DNA from: Thermostichus sp047462415 | GTDB taxonomy: Bacteria > Cyanobacteriota > Cyanobacteriia > Thermostichales > Thermostichaceae | Direction: 5' to 3' | Length of the DNA stretch: 64,000 nucleotides | Assembly (NCBI RefSeq): GCF_047462415.1 | Contig: NZ_JANSJE010000015.1 | Coordinates: 1 to 64,000, forward strand | In this document: in pieces, positions 1-8,516 of the stretch | How positions within the stretch are numbered: position 1 is the stretch's first letter | Layout: every line of letters starts with the position of its first letter | The notes under the pieces: generated by a model | The model's input: only the letters and a program-made list of their open reading frames with translations | What the model was told of the DNA's origin: nothing | Databases searched by the model: none | Translations under genes and position numbers: made by a program

Positions 1-45
1 GGTGCTATCCATCCCCACCGTATAGACGGTGGGGAATTCCGCACC
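1..45. repeat. Nested hairpin at the window edge, possible IS end
   Basis: A perfect 9-bp inverted repeat (CCCCACCGT at 13-21, ACGGTGGGG at 26-34) with the 4-nt loop ATAG is enclosed by a second inverted pair, GGTGC at 1-5 and GCACC at 41-45. Subterminal hairpins of this kind mark the ends of IS200/IS605-type elements, so an element may lie just left of the window. No transposase is visible here. It could also be the terminator of an unseen gene. Confidence 0.4.
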
Positions 46-73
46 TTACGTTAAGCCACAAGATCACCCCGAC

Positions 74-1567
74 CTAGGGCAAGATGGAGCGGCGCTCCGT
101 CACGCGGTCGCTCTGCTGCTGGCGATCCGGGCTGACGGCCCAAGCCTCGAAGATCAGCTCGGGGACGCCAGGAGGGATCGTCAGGCGGGTGAGGGCTTGC
201 CACTGCCCTTGGTCGTCGCGGGAGAAGTCCAGCAACCAACGGGGCCCATCCACCAAAGAGCGGGTGCGGCCATGCTTCACCCAAAACTTGATCCAAAAAG
301 GAGCTTGATGGGGCGATCCGGCAGGGTCGGCCATGGGGGGCAAGCGCAACACCACATCGAAGTTGTCTCCGGCTCGGAGTTGCTCCGGCACCACCAGTTG
401 AGGAGTGGGACAAAGCGAGTTTGAGGACTCCGTTCCGCTTACGCGACCAGAGCCCTCCGGGATCCCAGCCCGTGCCTGCGTTGGCAGGACGGACTCTAGG
501 CAGGGTGGCTCAGCTTGGGCAGGTGAGGGAGGCAACTCTGCCGTCTCCGCTGGGGACTCCGTCCAAGGGTCGCGAACAGACAGAGGTTGAGCAGATTGCA
601 GGGGATCGTCCTCGGGAGAGGGGGTCTCGCGCTCCCGTCGCAGGGTGGAGTCTTCTTCTGGGGCGCTGTGCTGCCAGATGCGCAACAACTTTTGCAGGGT
701 GCGTTCCGGAGACAGCAAGGTTGGCGTCGGGGCGGGACTGCTGCTTGCAGCTTGGGGGGAGGCTTCCCGCAACTGTGGGATCCCCGAAGAGGAGGCAGGC
801 AGCTCTCCACCTTGGCTTCGGCAGCGGATGGAAAAAGGAATGGTCAAGGGTTGCCGGTTGGGATCCCCCCACGAGGAAGGGGTGAGGCGCAGTTCTCCCT
901 GCAAAGGCTGGAGCCAAGCGTGGCTCGGCAGAGTGATGGGGATGCTGAACACCGCCGTCCGAGCTTCTGCCGGAAATTGGATCAGCCGTTGCCCTTGGAA
1001 AATTGGGTTCTCTCCCCCTTCTTGCCAAACCCGTACCCGTAGCTCGCCGCTGCAGCCGATCCGCCCCGTCAACACCAGCACCTCATCGGGGGATCCCTCC
1101 AATTCGCTGTGCATCAGGGAAAACAGCTCTGGTGGGACGGCAGCCGCTTTGGTCTGGGCAGAGGGTTCGGGCCCCGTTGGCTGGGCCGCCAAAGGTGCTG
1201 CGGGTTCCGGCTGAGCCGAGACGGGCACAACCTGGAAACGCAGGCAGTTGTTCAGCTCTGTCTCACCGAACAGCTCGGCGATCAAATCGGCATCGCGACA
1301 GTGCAATTCCCAAAAGCCAGGGGTGAGGTGGGTGGCCGGCAAAATGATGCCGATCCCTTCCTCGTTGGTGCGCACTGAACGGGTTTGGATTTGCGCAGGA
1401 GTGGCAGCAGTGGATCCTGGATTCTGTCGGACTTCCACCGTAATGGTGAAGTGGGGCTGGGGGGAACGGGCAACGATGGTGTAGGTGTCCTCTTCTAGAA
1501 CGGCCCCCTCGGCTGGTACCGGCTGCCACTCTTCTTGGCCGTTGCGCCGCACCCAAAAACTCAACAT
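74..1567 (-). CDS. Hypothetical protein downstream of hisS, possible Ig-like domains
   Basis: 497 residues from an ATG 6 nt after the hisS stop, so probably co-transcribed with hisS. I do not recognise the family. The N-terminal 100 residues and the C-terminal 110 residues look like all-beta, Ig-like folds (alternating hydrophobic strands such as WELHCRDADLIAE and FWIKFWVKHG). They flank a long low-complexity region rich in Pro, Ser, Glu and Ala, about residues 230-380. There is no signal peptide or membrane segment. The linker carries copies of the CGCTnnCGCGAAC repeat read in the opposite orientation (peptides RVSGTES and VRDPWTES). The gene is certain as an open frame; its function is unknown. 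Confidence 0.75.
   Translation of the reverse strand: MLSFWVRRNGQEEWQPVPAEGAVLEEDTYTIVARSPQPHFTITVEVRQNPGSTAATPAQIQTRSVRTNEEGIGIILPATHLTPGFWELHCRDADLIAELFGETELNNCLRFQVVPVSAQPEPAAPLAAQPTGPEPSAQTKAAAVPPELFSLMHSELEGSPDEVLVLTGRIGCSGELRVRVWQEGGENPIFQGQRLIQFPAEARTAVFSIPITLPSHAWLQPLQGELRLTPSSWGDPNRQPLTIPFSIRCRSQGGELPASSSGIPQLREASPQAASSSPAPTPTLLSPERTLQKLLRIWQHSAPEEDSTLRRERETPSPEDDPLQSAQPLSVRDPWTESPAETAELPPSPAQAEPPCLESVLPTQARAGIPEGSGRVSGTESSNSLCPTPQLVVPEQLRAGDNFDVVLRLPPMADPAGSPHQAPFWIKFWVKHGRTRSLVDGPRWLLDFSRDDQGQWQALTRLTIPPGVPELIFEAWAVSPDRQQQSDRVTERRSILP
423..448 (+). repeat. Intragenic copy of the CGCTnnCGCGAAC repeat
   Basis: The plus strand reads GGACTCCGTTC followed by CGCTTACGCGACC, one mismatch from the core. 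It lies inside the low-complexity linker of the 497-residue protein and is translated from the opposite strand as RVSGTES. A partial second copy (GGACTCCGTCC, then TCGCGAAC) lies at 552-577 in the same linker. Confidence 0.6.
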
Positions 1568-1573
1568 CGCTCA

Positions 1574-2833
1574 TCACCTCTGGGACGCCAAATACTTCAC
1601 CAGGTCAGCTTGCAAGAGGGTTTGCTGCTGCCCCGTGGGCAAGTGCTTGAGCTGCACTTCTCCGGCCCCAGCTTCTGCATCTCCCAGCACAACAGCCCAA
1701 GTGGCGCCGCCGCGGCTGGCCCGTTTGAACTGCTTGCTGAAGGCGCTGCCGCTGAGATCCAGCTCGGTGCAAAAACCGGCCTGGCGCAGGGCTTGGGCAA
1801 TTTGAAGGGATTGAGCCTCGGCTTTGGCTCCGCGGGAGATCACGTAGATGTCCAGCGGCCTTACCACCCCCTCTGGCTGCTTCTTTTGCAACAGCAACAC
1901 CAGCCGCTCCAGGCCAATGGCCCAGCCCACCGCCGGGGTGGGAGGGCCGCCCAGCTCTTCCACCAGGCCGTCGTAGCGACCGCCCCCGCAGACGGTGCTC
2001 TGGGATCCCAGCTCCGGCGAGATGATCTCAAAGGCGGTGTGGGTGTAGTAGTCCAAGCCGCGCACCAGGTAGGGATCCAGCTCAAAGGGGATGTCTAGGG
2101 CTTGGAGATGGGCCTGCACTTGCTCAAAGAAGGCCCGCGAGTCGGCGCTGAGGTAATCCGGCAGCTTGGGGGCCCTCTCGGCAATGGCACGGGTGCGGAG
2201 ATCCTTGCTATCCAGGATGCGCAGCGGGTTGCGGCCAAGGCGCTCCTGCGAGTCGGGATCCAGCTCCTCCTTCAGGGGGGTGAGGTAGTCCACCAAGGCT
2301 TGGCGGTAGGCCCGCCGATCCTGCGGATCCCCAAGGGAGTTGAGCCGCAAGGTGAGGTTCTCCGCCCCCACCGCCCGCAGCAGATCCCAGGCCAAGGCGA
2401 TGACCTCAGCATCGGCGCGGGGATCGCGGCTGCCCAGCAGCTCCACCCCCAACTGGTGGAACTGACGCTGCCGCCCCGCCTGGGGACGCTCGTAGCGAAA
2501 CATGGGCCCACAGTACCAGAGGCGCTGCACATCGCCCGCCATCTGCAACCCGTGTTGGATGTAGGCCCGCACCACGCCGGCGGTGTTTTCGGGGCGCAGG
2601 CTCACCTCCTGCTCGCCGCGGGTGCTAAAGGAAAACATCTCCTTGCCCACCACGTCGGTGGCGCTGCCAATGCTACGGGCAAAGAGTTCCGTCAGCTCCA
2701 GAATCGGGGTGCGGATCTCCTGGTAGTTGGCCCGCCCCAAGATCTCGCGGGCGCTGGCCTCCACGCGCTGCCACAGCCTCACCTCCGGCGGCAGGATATC
2801 GCGGGTGCCCCGCACCGCCTGGATCATCTCCAT
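1574..2833 (-). CDS. hisS: Histidine-tRNA ligase
   Basis: Class II aminoacyl-tRNA synthetase that charges tRNA-His. The N-terminal signature RGTRDILPPE, the motif 2 region (YCGPMFRYERPQAGR, then RQFHQLGVELLG), the histidine-binding motif LVRGLDYYTHTAFEI and motif 3 (GWAIGLERLVLLL) are all present. A C-terminal anticodon-binding domain follows. The ATG at 2833 is chosen because GGGAGAGCAGGC stands just before it and the product then begins MEMIQAVRGTRD, as in homologues; an ATG 30 nt further out is in frame. The length of 419 residues is normal. It lies 95 nt downstream of rsmE and 6 nt upstream of the hypothetical gene. Confidence 0.97.
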   Translation of the reverse strand: MEMIQAVRGTRDILPPEVRLWQRVEASAREILGRANYQEIRTPILELTELFARSIGSATDVVGKEMFSFSTRGEQEVSLRPENTAGVVRAYIQHGLQMAGDVQRLWYCGPMFRYERPQAGRQRQFHQLGVELLGSRDPRADAEVIALAWDLLRAVGAENLTLRLNSLGDPQDRRAYRQALVDYLTPLKEELDPDSQERLGRNPLRILDSKDLRTRAIAERAPKLPDYLSADSRAFFEQVQAHLQALDIPFELDPYLVRGLDYYTHTAFEIISPELGSQSTVCGGGRYDGLVEELGGPPTPAVGWAIGLERLVLLLQKKQPEGVVRPLDIYVISRGAKAEAQSLQIAQALRQAGFCTELDLSGSAFSKQFKRASRGGATWAVVLGDAEAGAGEVQLKHLPTGQQQTLLQADLVKYLASQR

Positions 2834-2928
2834 GCCTGCTCTCCCTTTTTGGAGCCGCGCCAATGGCGATTGTTGTTATCCATCCATCAATTATCGACGA
2901 CAGCGCTCCGCACTGCTAACAAGACAGG

Positions 2929-3765
2929 CTAAGCTCGCCCAGAGCGAGGATGCCGTTCGAGGAGCGGAAGCAGATCCCAGCCCAGGTAGGGGGTAGCAAT
3001 TTGGCTGGCGGCAACAACAGCGGCGGTGGTGGCCCGCAAAATGGTGGGGCCGAGAGAGACCGGTACTCCCCCATGTTCCTCGGCCTGCCGACGTTCGGCA
3101 ACTGTCCAGCCCCCCTCTGGGCCGATGGCCATAGCCAGGACGAGCTCCTTCTGCGGCATCCCCAGCTTCGGCAGGGCTTGCACCAGCAGGGGGACGTTCT
3201 CTCGAGCGACGGCTATACCCCACCAGTCGGCCCTGAGCTCGGCCAGCCAACTTGTCCAAGGGGTCGGGGGATCAACCTGGGGCCAGCGCAGCCGCTCACA
3301 TTGTTCGGCGGCCTCCTGCACAATTTTCTGCCAGCGTTCCCGCCGGCCAGATCCCGGCTCCACCACGGTGCGCTCCGTCAGCAGAGGAGTAATGCGTGCT
3401 GCCCCCAGCTCGGTGACCTGGCGAAACACCTCATCAAACCCCGGCCCCTTGACCACCGCCAAGCCCAGATGCAGGTAAACGGGCAACTCCCGCGGCAGCG
3501 TCTCCACCTCGCCCGCAATTTGGGATCCCTGCGGCTGCCAATGGGCCAGCCACAGCTTGCCGGAGCCATCCAACACCAAGAACGGATCCCCCGGCTTGAG
3601 GCGGCGCACCCGCTGTAGGTAGTGCCGCTGCGGGCCGGTCAAATGCAGCCCACCAGCGGGATCCCGCTGCGCCGGGTCGATGGCCAGGCGGGGCAGGGAA
3701 CTCAGGTCGTGCGTGCGTTCAGACAGCACCACTCCCCCCGTCGCCAGAGGGCTGCCACCACCCAT
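2929..3765 (-). CDS. rsmE: 16S rRNA (uracil-1498-N3)-methyltransferase
   Basis: SPOUT-family methyltransferase that methylates U1498 of 16S rRNA using S-adenosylmethionine. The N-terminal PUA-like part (HLTGPQRHYLQRVRRLKPGD) is followed by the knotted SAM site (AIGPEGGWTVAE and LGPTILRATTA). The frame overlaps the end of prmA by about 64 nt if the ATG at 3765 is used. GTG codons near 3732 give a shorter product starting VVLSERTHDL and are equally possible. The pairing prmA-rsmE is common in bacteria and links two ribosome-modifying enzymes in one transcript. Confidence 0.93.
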   Translation of the reverse strand: MGGGSPLATGGVVLSERTHDLSSLPRLAIDPAQRDPAGGLHLTGPQRHYLQRVRRLKPGDPFLVLDGSGKLWLAHWQPQGSQIAGEVETLPRELPVYLHLGLAVVKGPGFDEVFRQVTELGAARITPLLTERTVVEPGSGRRERWQKIVQEAAEQCERLRWPQVDPPTPWTSWLAELRADWWGIAVARENVPLLVQALPKLGMPQKELVLAMAIGPEGGWTVAERRQAEEHGGVPVSLGPTILRATTAAVVAASQIATPYLGWDLLPLLERHPRSGRA

Positions 3766-4655
3766 TCATTGGCCTCCAACATCTCCGCCACCAACTTGGC
3801 CTGCTCGATGAGGATACCGCTGAGGATCAGCCATCCCCCCTTTTTCACCACCAGGCCAAACTCCGGGATCATATCCAAGATCACGTCCGTCAAGATGTTG
3901 CACACCAGCCCGTCCACCACCTCGGGAATATGCTCCAGGCTGCCTTGAGCCACCACAATGCGATCCGTCAGGCCGTTGAGATCCCGGTTCTGGAGCGTGG
4001 CCTGCACCGCCAGCGGGTCGATGTCTACCGCAAACACCCGCTTTGCCCCCAAAAGAGCCGCCGCCACCGACAAAATGCCCGAGCCACAGCCTACATCGGC
4101 CACCGTCACCGCCAGGGGATCCCCGCTCTCCAGGCGCATCTCCAAAGACTCCAGACAGAGCTGGGTGGTGGGGTGCGTGCCCGTGCCAAAGGCCATGCCC
4201 GGATCCAGCCGCAGCAAGAGACGACCGGGGTGGGGGGGTGGATCCAGCCAGGCCGGACAGATGAGCAGCTTGTCCCCGACCGGTTCAGGCTGCCAGTGCT
4301 GCTTCCAACTGTTGCTCCAATCCTCTGCCTCTATGCGTTCCCAGCGCAGTTTGGGAAGGGGCTGGCCGGCAACAAGGGCGTCTTGCCGCAGGCGCAGCGC
4401 CAGAGCCGCCAAATCCAGAAGCGTGGCGCGGAACCAGGGCAAATAGGCGTGAATGCTGATTCGATCTTCGCCGTAGGCCTGGCTGGCCATGCCCTGACAG
4501 CCAAAGCTCTCCAGCCGCCAAAAGATCTGATCCTCCTGGGCAGGGGCAGCAATGATGTTGAGATCCCACCAGGCCCCAGCCGGATCCGGCCCTTGGGCAG
4601 GCGAGAGCGGGCTGAGGTTGGCAACGGTCGTGCTCACTAGGGATCCCTTCAACAA
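3702..4655 (-). CDS. prmA: Ribosomal protein L11 methyltransferase
   Basis: SAM-dependent enzyme that trimethylates ribosomal protein L11. The central motif MAFGTGTHPTTQLCLESLE and the Rossmann motif VADVGCGSGILSVAA, followed by VFAVDIDPLAVQA, are diagnostic. Near the end, VCNILTDVILDMIPEF holds the N-(I/L)-L motif of the family. At 317 residues it is slightly longer than the usual 290-300 because of an N-terminal tail. It is the first gene of the leftward prmA-rsmE pair. Confidence 0.95.
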   Translation of the reverse strand: MLKGSLVSTTVANLSPLSPAQGPDPAGAWWDLNIIAAPAQEDQIFWRLESFGCQGMASQAYGEDRISIHAYLPWFRATLLDLAALALRLRQDALVAGQPLPKLRWERIEAEDWSNSWKQHWQPEPVGDKLLICPAWLDPPPHPGRLLLRLDPGMAFGTGTHPTTQLCLESLEMRLESGDPLAVTVADVGCGSGILSVAAALLGAKRVFAVDIDPLAVQATLQNRDLNGLTDRIVVAQGSLEHIPEVVDGLVCNILTDVILDMIPEFGLVVKKGGWLILSGILIEQAKLVAEMLEANEWVVAALWRRGEWCCLNARTT

Positions 4656-5044
4656 ACCTAAGGAAAACCGAAATGTTGGCTAACAGAATAGTGATCCAAG
4701 TCGCCAGCAGGCTAGCACTTAATACAGCACTCTACATCAGAAATTGGAGCCCTCCCCTCAATTCATCGTTTAGGCTTTAAGAGCCTGCCCCATTGTTCCT
4801 GGTTAATCTGGGATTTGAAGGCGCACGCTGTTGGCTCAGCAGCGACGCAGGGATGAACTCCCCCCAATTGGGGGATGGCCCTCAGCGGTTCCTTGGATGT
4901 CCAGCTCAGCCTTATGAGATAGATTAAATCAAAAAGTATTGAACAAGAATTGGGTACAGCGTTGACGTTCACTTCGAGCCCCAGTGATTTTACGGATAGA
5001 TGGGGTTGGGTTAGGGCGTGTTGAGGAACGATGGAGAAGGAGCA
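4656..5044. other. Intergenic region between prmA and the ACT gene
   Basis: 389 nt with no supported gene between divergent genes, so it should hold both promoters. A perfect 14-bp palindrome, CCCCCAATTGGGGG, lies at 4861-4874. A 69-codon minus-strand frame here (4763-4972) has no recognisable features and is not called. Confidence 0.5.
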
Positions 5045-5890
5045 ATGCAGGTGGCAAGGCCGATGTCAACCGAGCAGTCAGCGCAGCAGCCGAAGGTGGC
5101 TCCTCTTGCCAGAGGGGAAAGGGCTGCCCATGAGGATCCCCAGCCGCTCAAAGTCAGCACTCACAAGGACTCCGTCCCGCTGACGCGAACGGCTCTCATG
5201 CAGCGCTTCAACCAGAGCTTTCCGCCTTTTTATAGCCAGTTTGTCAGCAGCGAGGTGCAGGCCCAAAATCTGCGCTTGGCCTATGCCCTCTACCAAACCC
5301 GCAAGGCCGTGGTACAGATGCAGGACGAGCGCGGCAAGACGGTGGTTTGTCTGGCCTATCGCAACCGACCTTCTCTGCTCAGCGACCTGTTTGGGGTGCT
5401 CACCGCTTTCAATCTTGCGGTGCATGGCATTCACCTTTACGGGCAGATCTACTCACCGCACTTGGTGTTTATCCGCGTCACCGTCTCCCGCGATGGCCAC
5501 AGCCTTTCTGCCCAAACCAAGCTCAACCTAGAACGGGCTATTCACGAGTGCTTGGCAGGGGTGTTTCCCGTTCATGAAACTTTGGCGCTGGAGTTTGATC
5601 TCAAGGCCGGCTTGAAAGACACCCAGGTTTCTTTTTATTTTGACCCAGTGTTTCATCTGCCCACGCTGTTGGTGGATGTGGACAACCAGCCGGGCGTGTT
5701 TTACCGGGTGATGACCGCTCTAGCGCAGGAGGACTTGACTGTGGTTAACCTCAATCTGATGCTCCGCCGCAAACGGGCGCGCTTCATTTTCTACTTGCTG
5801 GGGCCGGATGCAACTCCAACCATGCCAGAGTTCCTAGGGCAAAAATTGGCGTTGAGCATCCGGCAGCGGCTGCAAGGGGATCCCGTCTAG
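5045..5890 (+). CDS. Tandem ACT-domain protein (GlnD C-terminus-like)
   Basis: Probable small-molecule-binding regulatory protein of 281 residues. Two ACT-like domains are visible. The first covers about residues 85-175 (TVVCLAYRNRPSLLSDLFGVLTAFNL and VHGIHLYGQIYSPHLVFIRVTV); the second covers about residues 200-270 (TLLVDVDNQPGVFYRVMTALAQEDLTVVNLNL). They resemble the ACT pair that ends GlnD uridylyltransferases, but no nucleotidyltransferase or HD domain is present. The ATG at 5045 is preceded by GGAGAAGGAG, which decides the start. The N-terminal tail contains the peptide KDSVPLTR, encoded by a repeat copy at 5165-5191. The ligand is unknown. Confidence 0.85.
   Translation: MQVARPMSTEQSAQQPKVAPLARGERAAHEDPQPLKVSTHKDSVPLTRTALMQRFNQSFPPFYSQFVSSEVQAQNLRLAYALYQTRKAVVQMQDERGKTVVCLAYRNRPSLLSDLFGVLTAFNLAVHGIHLYGQIYSPHLVFIRVTVSRDGHSLSAQTKLNLERAIHECLAGVFPVHETLALEFDLKAGLKDTQVSFYFDPVFHLPTLLVDVDNQPGVFYRVMTALAQEDLTVVNLNLMLRRKRARFIFYLLGPDATPTMPEFLGQKLALSIRQRLQGDPV
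5165..5191 (+). repeat. Intragenic KDSVPLTR element, copy 1
   Basis: GGACTCCGTCC is joined to the core CGCTGACGCGAAC inside the N-terminal tail of the ACT protein, read as KDSVPLTR. The same nucleotide segment occurs in two other coding regions (27870-27896, and 53149-53172 on the minus strand) in the same reading frame. Confidence 0.8.
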
Positions 5891-5891
5891 A

Positions 5892-5919
5892 AAGGACTCC
5901 GTTCGAGTAGCGCGAACGG
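5892..5919 (+). repeat. Copy of the repeat 1 nt after the ACT gene stop
   Basis: AAGGACTCCGTTC followed by GAGTAGCGCGAACGG sits in the 31-nt gap between the ACT gene and the end of pcyA. It is a diverged, intergenic copy of the element that also lies inside the ACT gene. Confidence 0.6.
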
Positions 5920-5921
5920 CA

Positions 5922-6680
5922 CTAGATGGGCATAGGACTGGGGGGCAAGTCAAAAAGGACGGTGCTCATGTAGCGCTCGGCCCAGGCGGGGCCAAAAGCT
6001 TTTTCTAGAACGCGGCGGGTGCGGTCGTTTTGCTGTTGCTGGCTGCAGTAGCGCTGCTGCCCTTGGTAGTGGGCCAGGATCTGTGCGGGATCCGTCTGCG
6101 GGGGGAGCTGTTGCGCCAGCCGGCAGTGGATTTCCAGATAACGGCAGGCGAAATCCAAAAAGCGGTCGGCTTCCGCCTCATCGCCGGGCCGGATAAACAG
6201 ACAGTAAGGGGAAAAAATCGTCCCCCACGGCGGCAACTGGCGCCGGTTTTGGAAAGGGGCGAGATGAGCTCCCAAAGCTTCCAGCTCTTGGACATAGGGA
6301 TCCGGCAAAGTGGGGGTGACCGGCGAGAGATCGACGATGGCGGCGCTCACCTGGCCGCGGCCGGCCACAATATCACAGCCAAACAGCGGCAGCGGGTACT
6401 GCGGCTGCGGAAACATGACGCAGTGGAGAATATCCAGGCTTTGCCCGGCCTGGGCCAGCTCCAGGTGCAGCTTGCGAAAGGGATCCCCTTGGTAGCAGCG
6501 GTTTTCGATCTGCAATTTCTCCCCCTCTAGGCGGCCCTCCACATAGCCCAGATCCTCCGGCAGGGCATAGGGAGCCAAGGTGAGGTGGGATCCCCAGATC
6601 TCTAGGATCGCCTCGCAGAGACGCCGGATAAGGGGGTGCAGTTGGGTTTGCAGAGCAGGGGCGGTGAACATGGGAGCCAA
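5922..6680 (-). CDS. pcyA: Phycocyanobilin:ferredoxin oxidoreductase
   Basis: Ferredoxin-dependent bilin reductase that makes phycocyanobilin from biliverdin IXalpha in two two-electron steps, supplying the chromophore of phycobiliproteins and phytochromes. The family's catalytic residues can be placed: Glu74 (in KLHLELA), His86 (in DILHCVMFP) and Asp103 (in FGCDIVAGRG). The His-Asp spacing of 17 is as in the well-studied Synechocystis enzyme. The length of 252 residues is typical. It stands alone between convergent ACT and upstream tRNA genes, and fits the apcD phycobilisome gene elsewhere in the window. Confidence 0.97.
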   Translation of the reverse strand: MAPMFTAPALQTQLHPLIRRLCEAILEIWGSHLTLAPYALPEDLGYVEGRLEGEKLQIENRCYQGDPFRKLHLELAQAGQSLDILHCVMFPQPQYPLPLFGCDIVAGRGQVSAAIVDLSPVTPTLPDPYVQELEALGAHLAPFQNRRQLPPWGTIFSPYCLFIRPGDEAEADRFLDFACRYLEIHCRLAQQLPPQTDPAQILAHYQGQQRYCSQQQQNDRTRRVLEKAFGPAWAERYMSTVLFDLPPSPMPI

Positions 6681-6742
6681 GAAGACCGGTTAAGCGACAA
6701 GTCCTCGGAAGCCCCGCCGGGCCAATCCCCAAAGGTGCCTTC

Positions 6743-6760
6743 CTGAAACCCAGGTTTCAG
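6743..6760. other. 18-bp palindrome between tRNA-Ser and pcyA
   Basis: CTGAAACC, the spacer CA, and GGTTTCAG form a perfect inverted repeat about 60 nt upstream of pcyA and 140 nt past the tRNA 3' end. It has no T-run, so an operator is as likely as a terminator. Confidence 0.35.
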
Positions 6761-6898
6761 TAAGCTGAGGTGGGACTTAACAAAGCAAGGGATCCCAGCC
6801 AGTCCAGGGCTGCCGGGGGCTTTGGCGGAGGTTGAGAGGGCCGGGTGCTGACCCTACCAGGCGTTGGCAGCGTTGAGCGCCATTGGATTGCTCGAAGA

Positions 6899-6985
6899 CG
6901 GAAGGGGTGGGATTCGAACCCACGGTGACCTTGCAGTCACAACGCTTTTCGAGAGCGTCACAATCAACCACTCTGTCACCCTTCC
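6899..6985 (-). tRNA. tRNA-Ser (anticodon CGA)
   Basis: The 87-nt minus-strand sequence starts GGAAGGG and ends CCCTTCC plus discriminator G, giving a 7-bp acceptor stem. The anticodon stem ACGCT/AGCGT holds the loop CTCGAAA, so the anticodon is CGA, reading UCG. A long variable arm follows, as expected for class II tRNA-Ser, then a T arm of GTGGG, TTCGAAT, CCCAC. CCA is not encoded. Confidence 0.97.
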
Positions 6986-7105
6986 AGTCTGCATAGGGCT
7001 TTACCATCTTAGCGGCAAACCGGATATCCTGCTCAAATCCCCCGCAGGATGCAGTTGATGGGAAAGTGCTCCGCACCGGCGGAGCCCAGATGAGATCATG
7101 AGGAT

Positions 7106-7891
7106 ATGGTTGCTCTATCCATTCACCACTTTCGCCAGGCCAAACAGGCGGGCCAACCCTTGGTGGCCCTTACGGCTGCCGACTACGCCACGGCTCGGAT
7201 TTTGGATCAGGCCGGCATCGACTTGATCTTGGTGGGCGACAGCCTGGCCATGACCAACTTGGGGTATACCAGCACTCTGCCCCTGACCCTGGAACAGATG
7301 ATCCACCACGCCCAGGCGGTGCGTCGCGGGGTGGAACGGGCCTTTTTGGTGGCCGACTTGCCCTTTTTGACCTATCAAGTCCACAAAGAACAAGCTCTCC
7401 TCTCGGCAGGGCGGCTGATGAAGGAGGCAGGGGTAAACGGGGTCAAGCTGGAGGGGGGCTACCCCGACATGGTGGAAACGGTGGCCTTTCTCGTACAGCG
7501 AGGGATCCCAGTTTTGGGCCATATCGGCCTCACCCCGCAGGCCAAACATCAACTGGGGGGCTATCGCCAGCAGGGCAAAACTACTCCAGAGGCCGAGCGC
7601 CTGCGGCAGGAAGCCCTCAGCCTGGAGCAAGCCGGAGCCTTTGCCCTGGTTCTGGAACACATGCCGGCGGAATTGGCTGCCCAAATCTCGGCCCAGGTGG
7701 GGATCCCGACCCTGGGTATTGGGGCCGGGCCAGCCTGCGACGGCCAGATTCTGGTCACCCACGACCTGCTGGGGCTGAGCGAGCGGATCCCACCTTTTGC
7801 CAAGGCTTATGCCAACTTGAGGCAGGCGATCCAAGAAGCAGTGGAAGCGTTCGCCGAGGATGTCCACAACAAAGCGTTTCCCCCCCCCTGA
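7106..7891 (+). CDS. panB: 3-methyl-2-oxobutanoate hydroxymethyltransferase
   Basis: First enzyme of pantothenate synthesis, transferring a hydroxymethyl group from methylene-tetrahydrofolate to 2-oxoisovalerate. The Mg-binding motif VGDSLAMTNLGY, the segment GVNGVKLEGG, the motif IPVLGHIGLTPQ and the late motif IGIGAGPACDGQILVTHDLLG (seen in two parts) are typical. The length of 261 residues is normal. The ATG follows TGAGGAT. It is a single gene, with tRNA-Ser divergently placed upstream and a lipoprotein gene convergent downstream. Confidence 0.97.
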   Translation: MVALSIHHFRQAKQAGQPLVALTAADYATARILDQAGIDLILVGDSLAMTNLGYTSTLPLTLEQMIHHAQAVRRGVERAFLVADLPFLTYQVHKEQALLSAGRLMKEAGVNGVKLEGGYPDMVETVAFLVQRGIPVLGHIGLTPQAKHQLGGYRQQGKTTPEAERLRQEALSLEQAGAFALVLEHMPAELAAQISAQVGIPTLGIGAGPACDGQILVTHDLLGLSERIPPFAKAYANLRQAIQEAVEAFAEDVHNKAFPPP

Positions 7892-7933
7892 AGAGATCCC
7901 CTGCAAACTTGGGGCGGCCGCTGGCAGCCTCTG

Positions 7934-8353
7934 TCAGGGATCCCTCACCAGCACCGTCCCGCTCACCACAGCACTTTGCCCCAACCGGTCGAAGACCCGC
8001 AAACTGAGCAGGTAGGAGCCGGGCGTCAAGCTCAGGGGGGGGCGAATGCGGAAGCGGGTTGTACAGGACACCTCTCCAGACACACAATTGACTTGGGCTG
8101 CCGATAGCGTCTGAACCTCGATCCCCGACCAGGACACCTGAAACGCCAGCTCCGCCGGGATCCGACCCGGCACCGACACGGAAACCCCCAGCTCCAAAAA
8201 ACCGCCCCGGCTGACTACAGACGGAATGTCGCTGCTGGTAATTAGAGGTGGCAGAGGAGTGTTGGCGGTGATCGCGTCGGCACCGCAACTAGCCAGGGTT
8301 GTCCCCAGCAAACCCAGCAGCAGTAGCCAAGGTTTGGATCCCAGCTTCATCAC
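7934..8353 (-). CDS. Putative lipoprotein
   Basis: 139 residues with a clear lipoprotein signal peptide: MMKLGSKP, a hydrophobic run of leucines and glycines, then the lipobox LASC, giving a lipidated Cys at about position 23. The mature part looks like a single beta-sandwich (repeated strands in SVVSRGGFLELGVSVSV, AELAFQVSW and SYLLSLRVFD). Two further cysteines, in VNCVSGEVSC, may form a disulfide. I do not recognise a family. Location is predicted to be the periplasmic face of a membrane. Confidence 0.75.
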   Translation of the reverse strand: MMKLGSKPWLLLLGLLGTTLASCGADAITANTPLPPLITSSDIPSVVSRGGFLELGVSVSVPGRIPAELAFQVSWSGIEVQTLSAAQVNCVSGEVSCTTRFRIRPPLSLTPGSYLLSLRVFDRLGQSAVVSGTVLVRDP

Positions 8354-8516
8354 AAAGTTCAGCCCGAAAACTCATCTCCCCAGTATAGAAGCGGCGGCAA
8401 CAGGCTTAGCGTCAGTTTTGGAAAAAGCTAAAAATTTACGCCACATATAGTGCCAAGCTGGATTTTCGCCCAGGCCATCTGCTACAGTAAGGCCCATAAC
8501 CTGTCGAGCAGTGGTC

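Noticed and set aside
4763..4972. 69-codon minus-strand frame between prmA and the ACT gene
   Set aside because: No recognisable domain, no good ribosome site, and composition unlike the flanking genes; more likely a promoter region.
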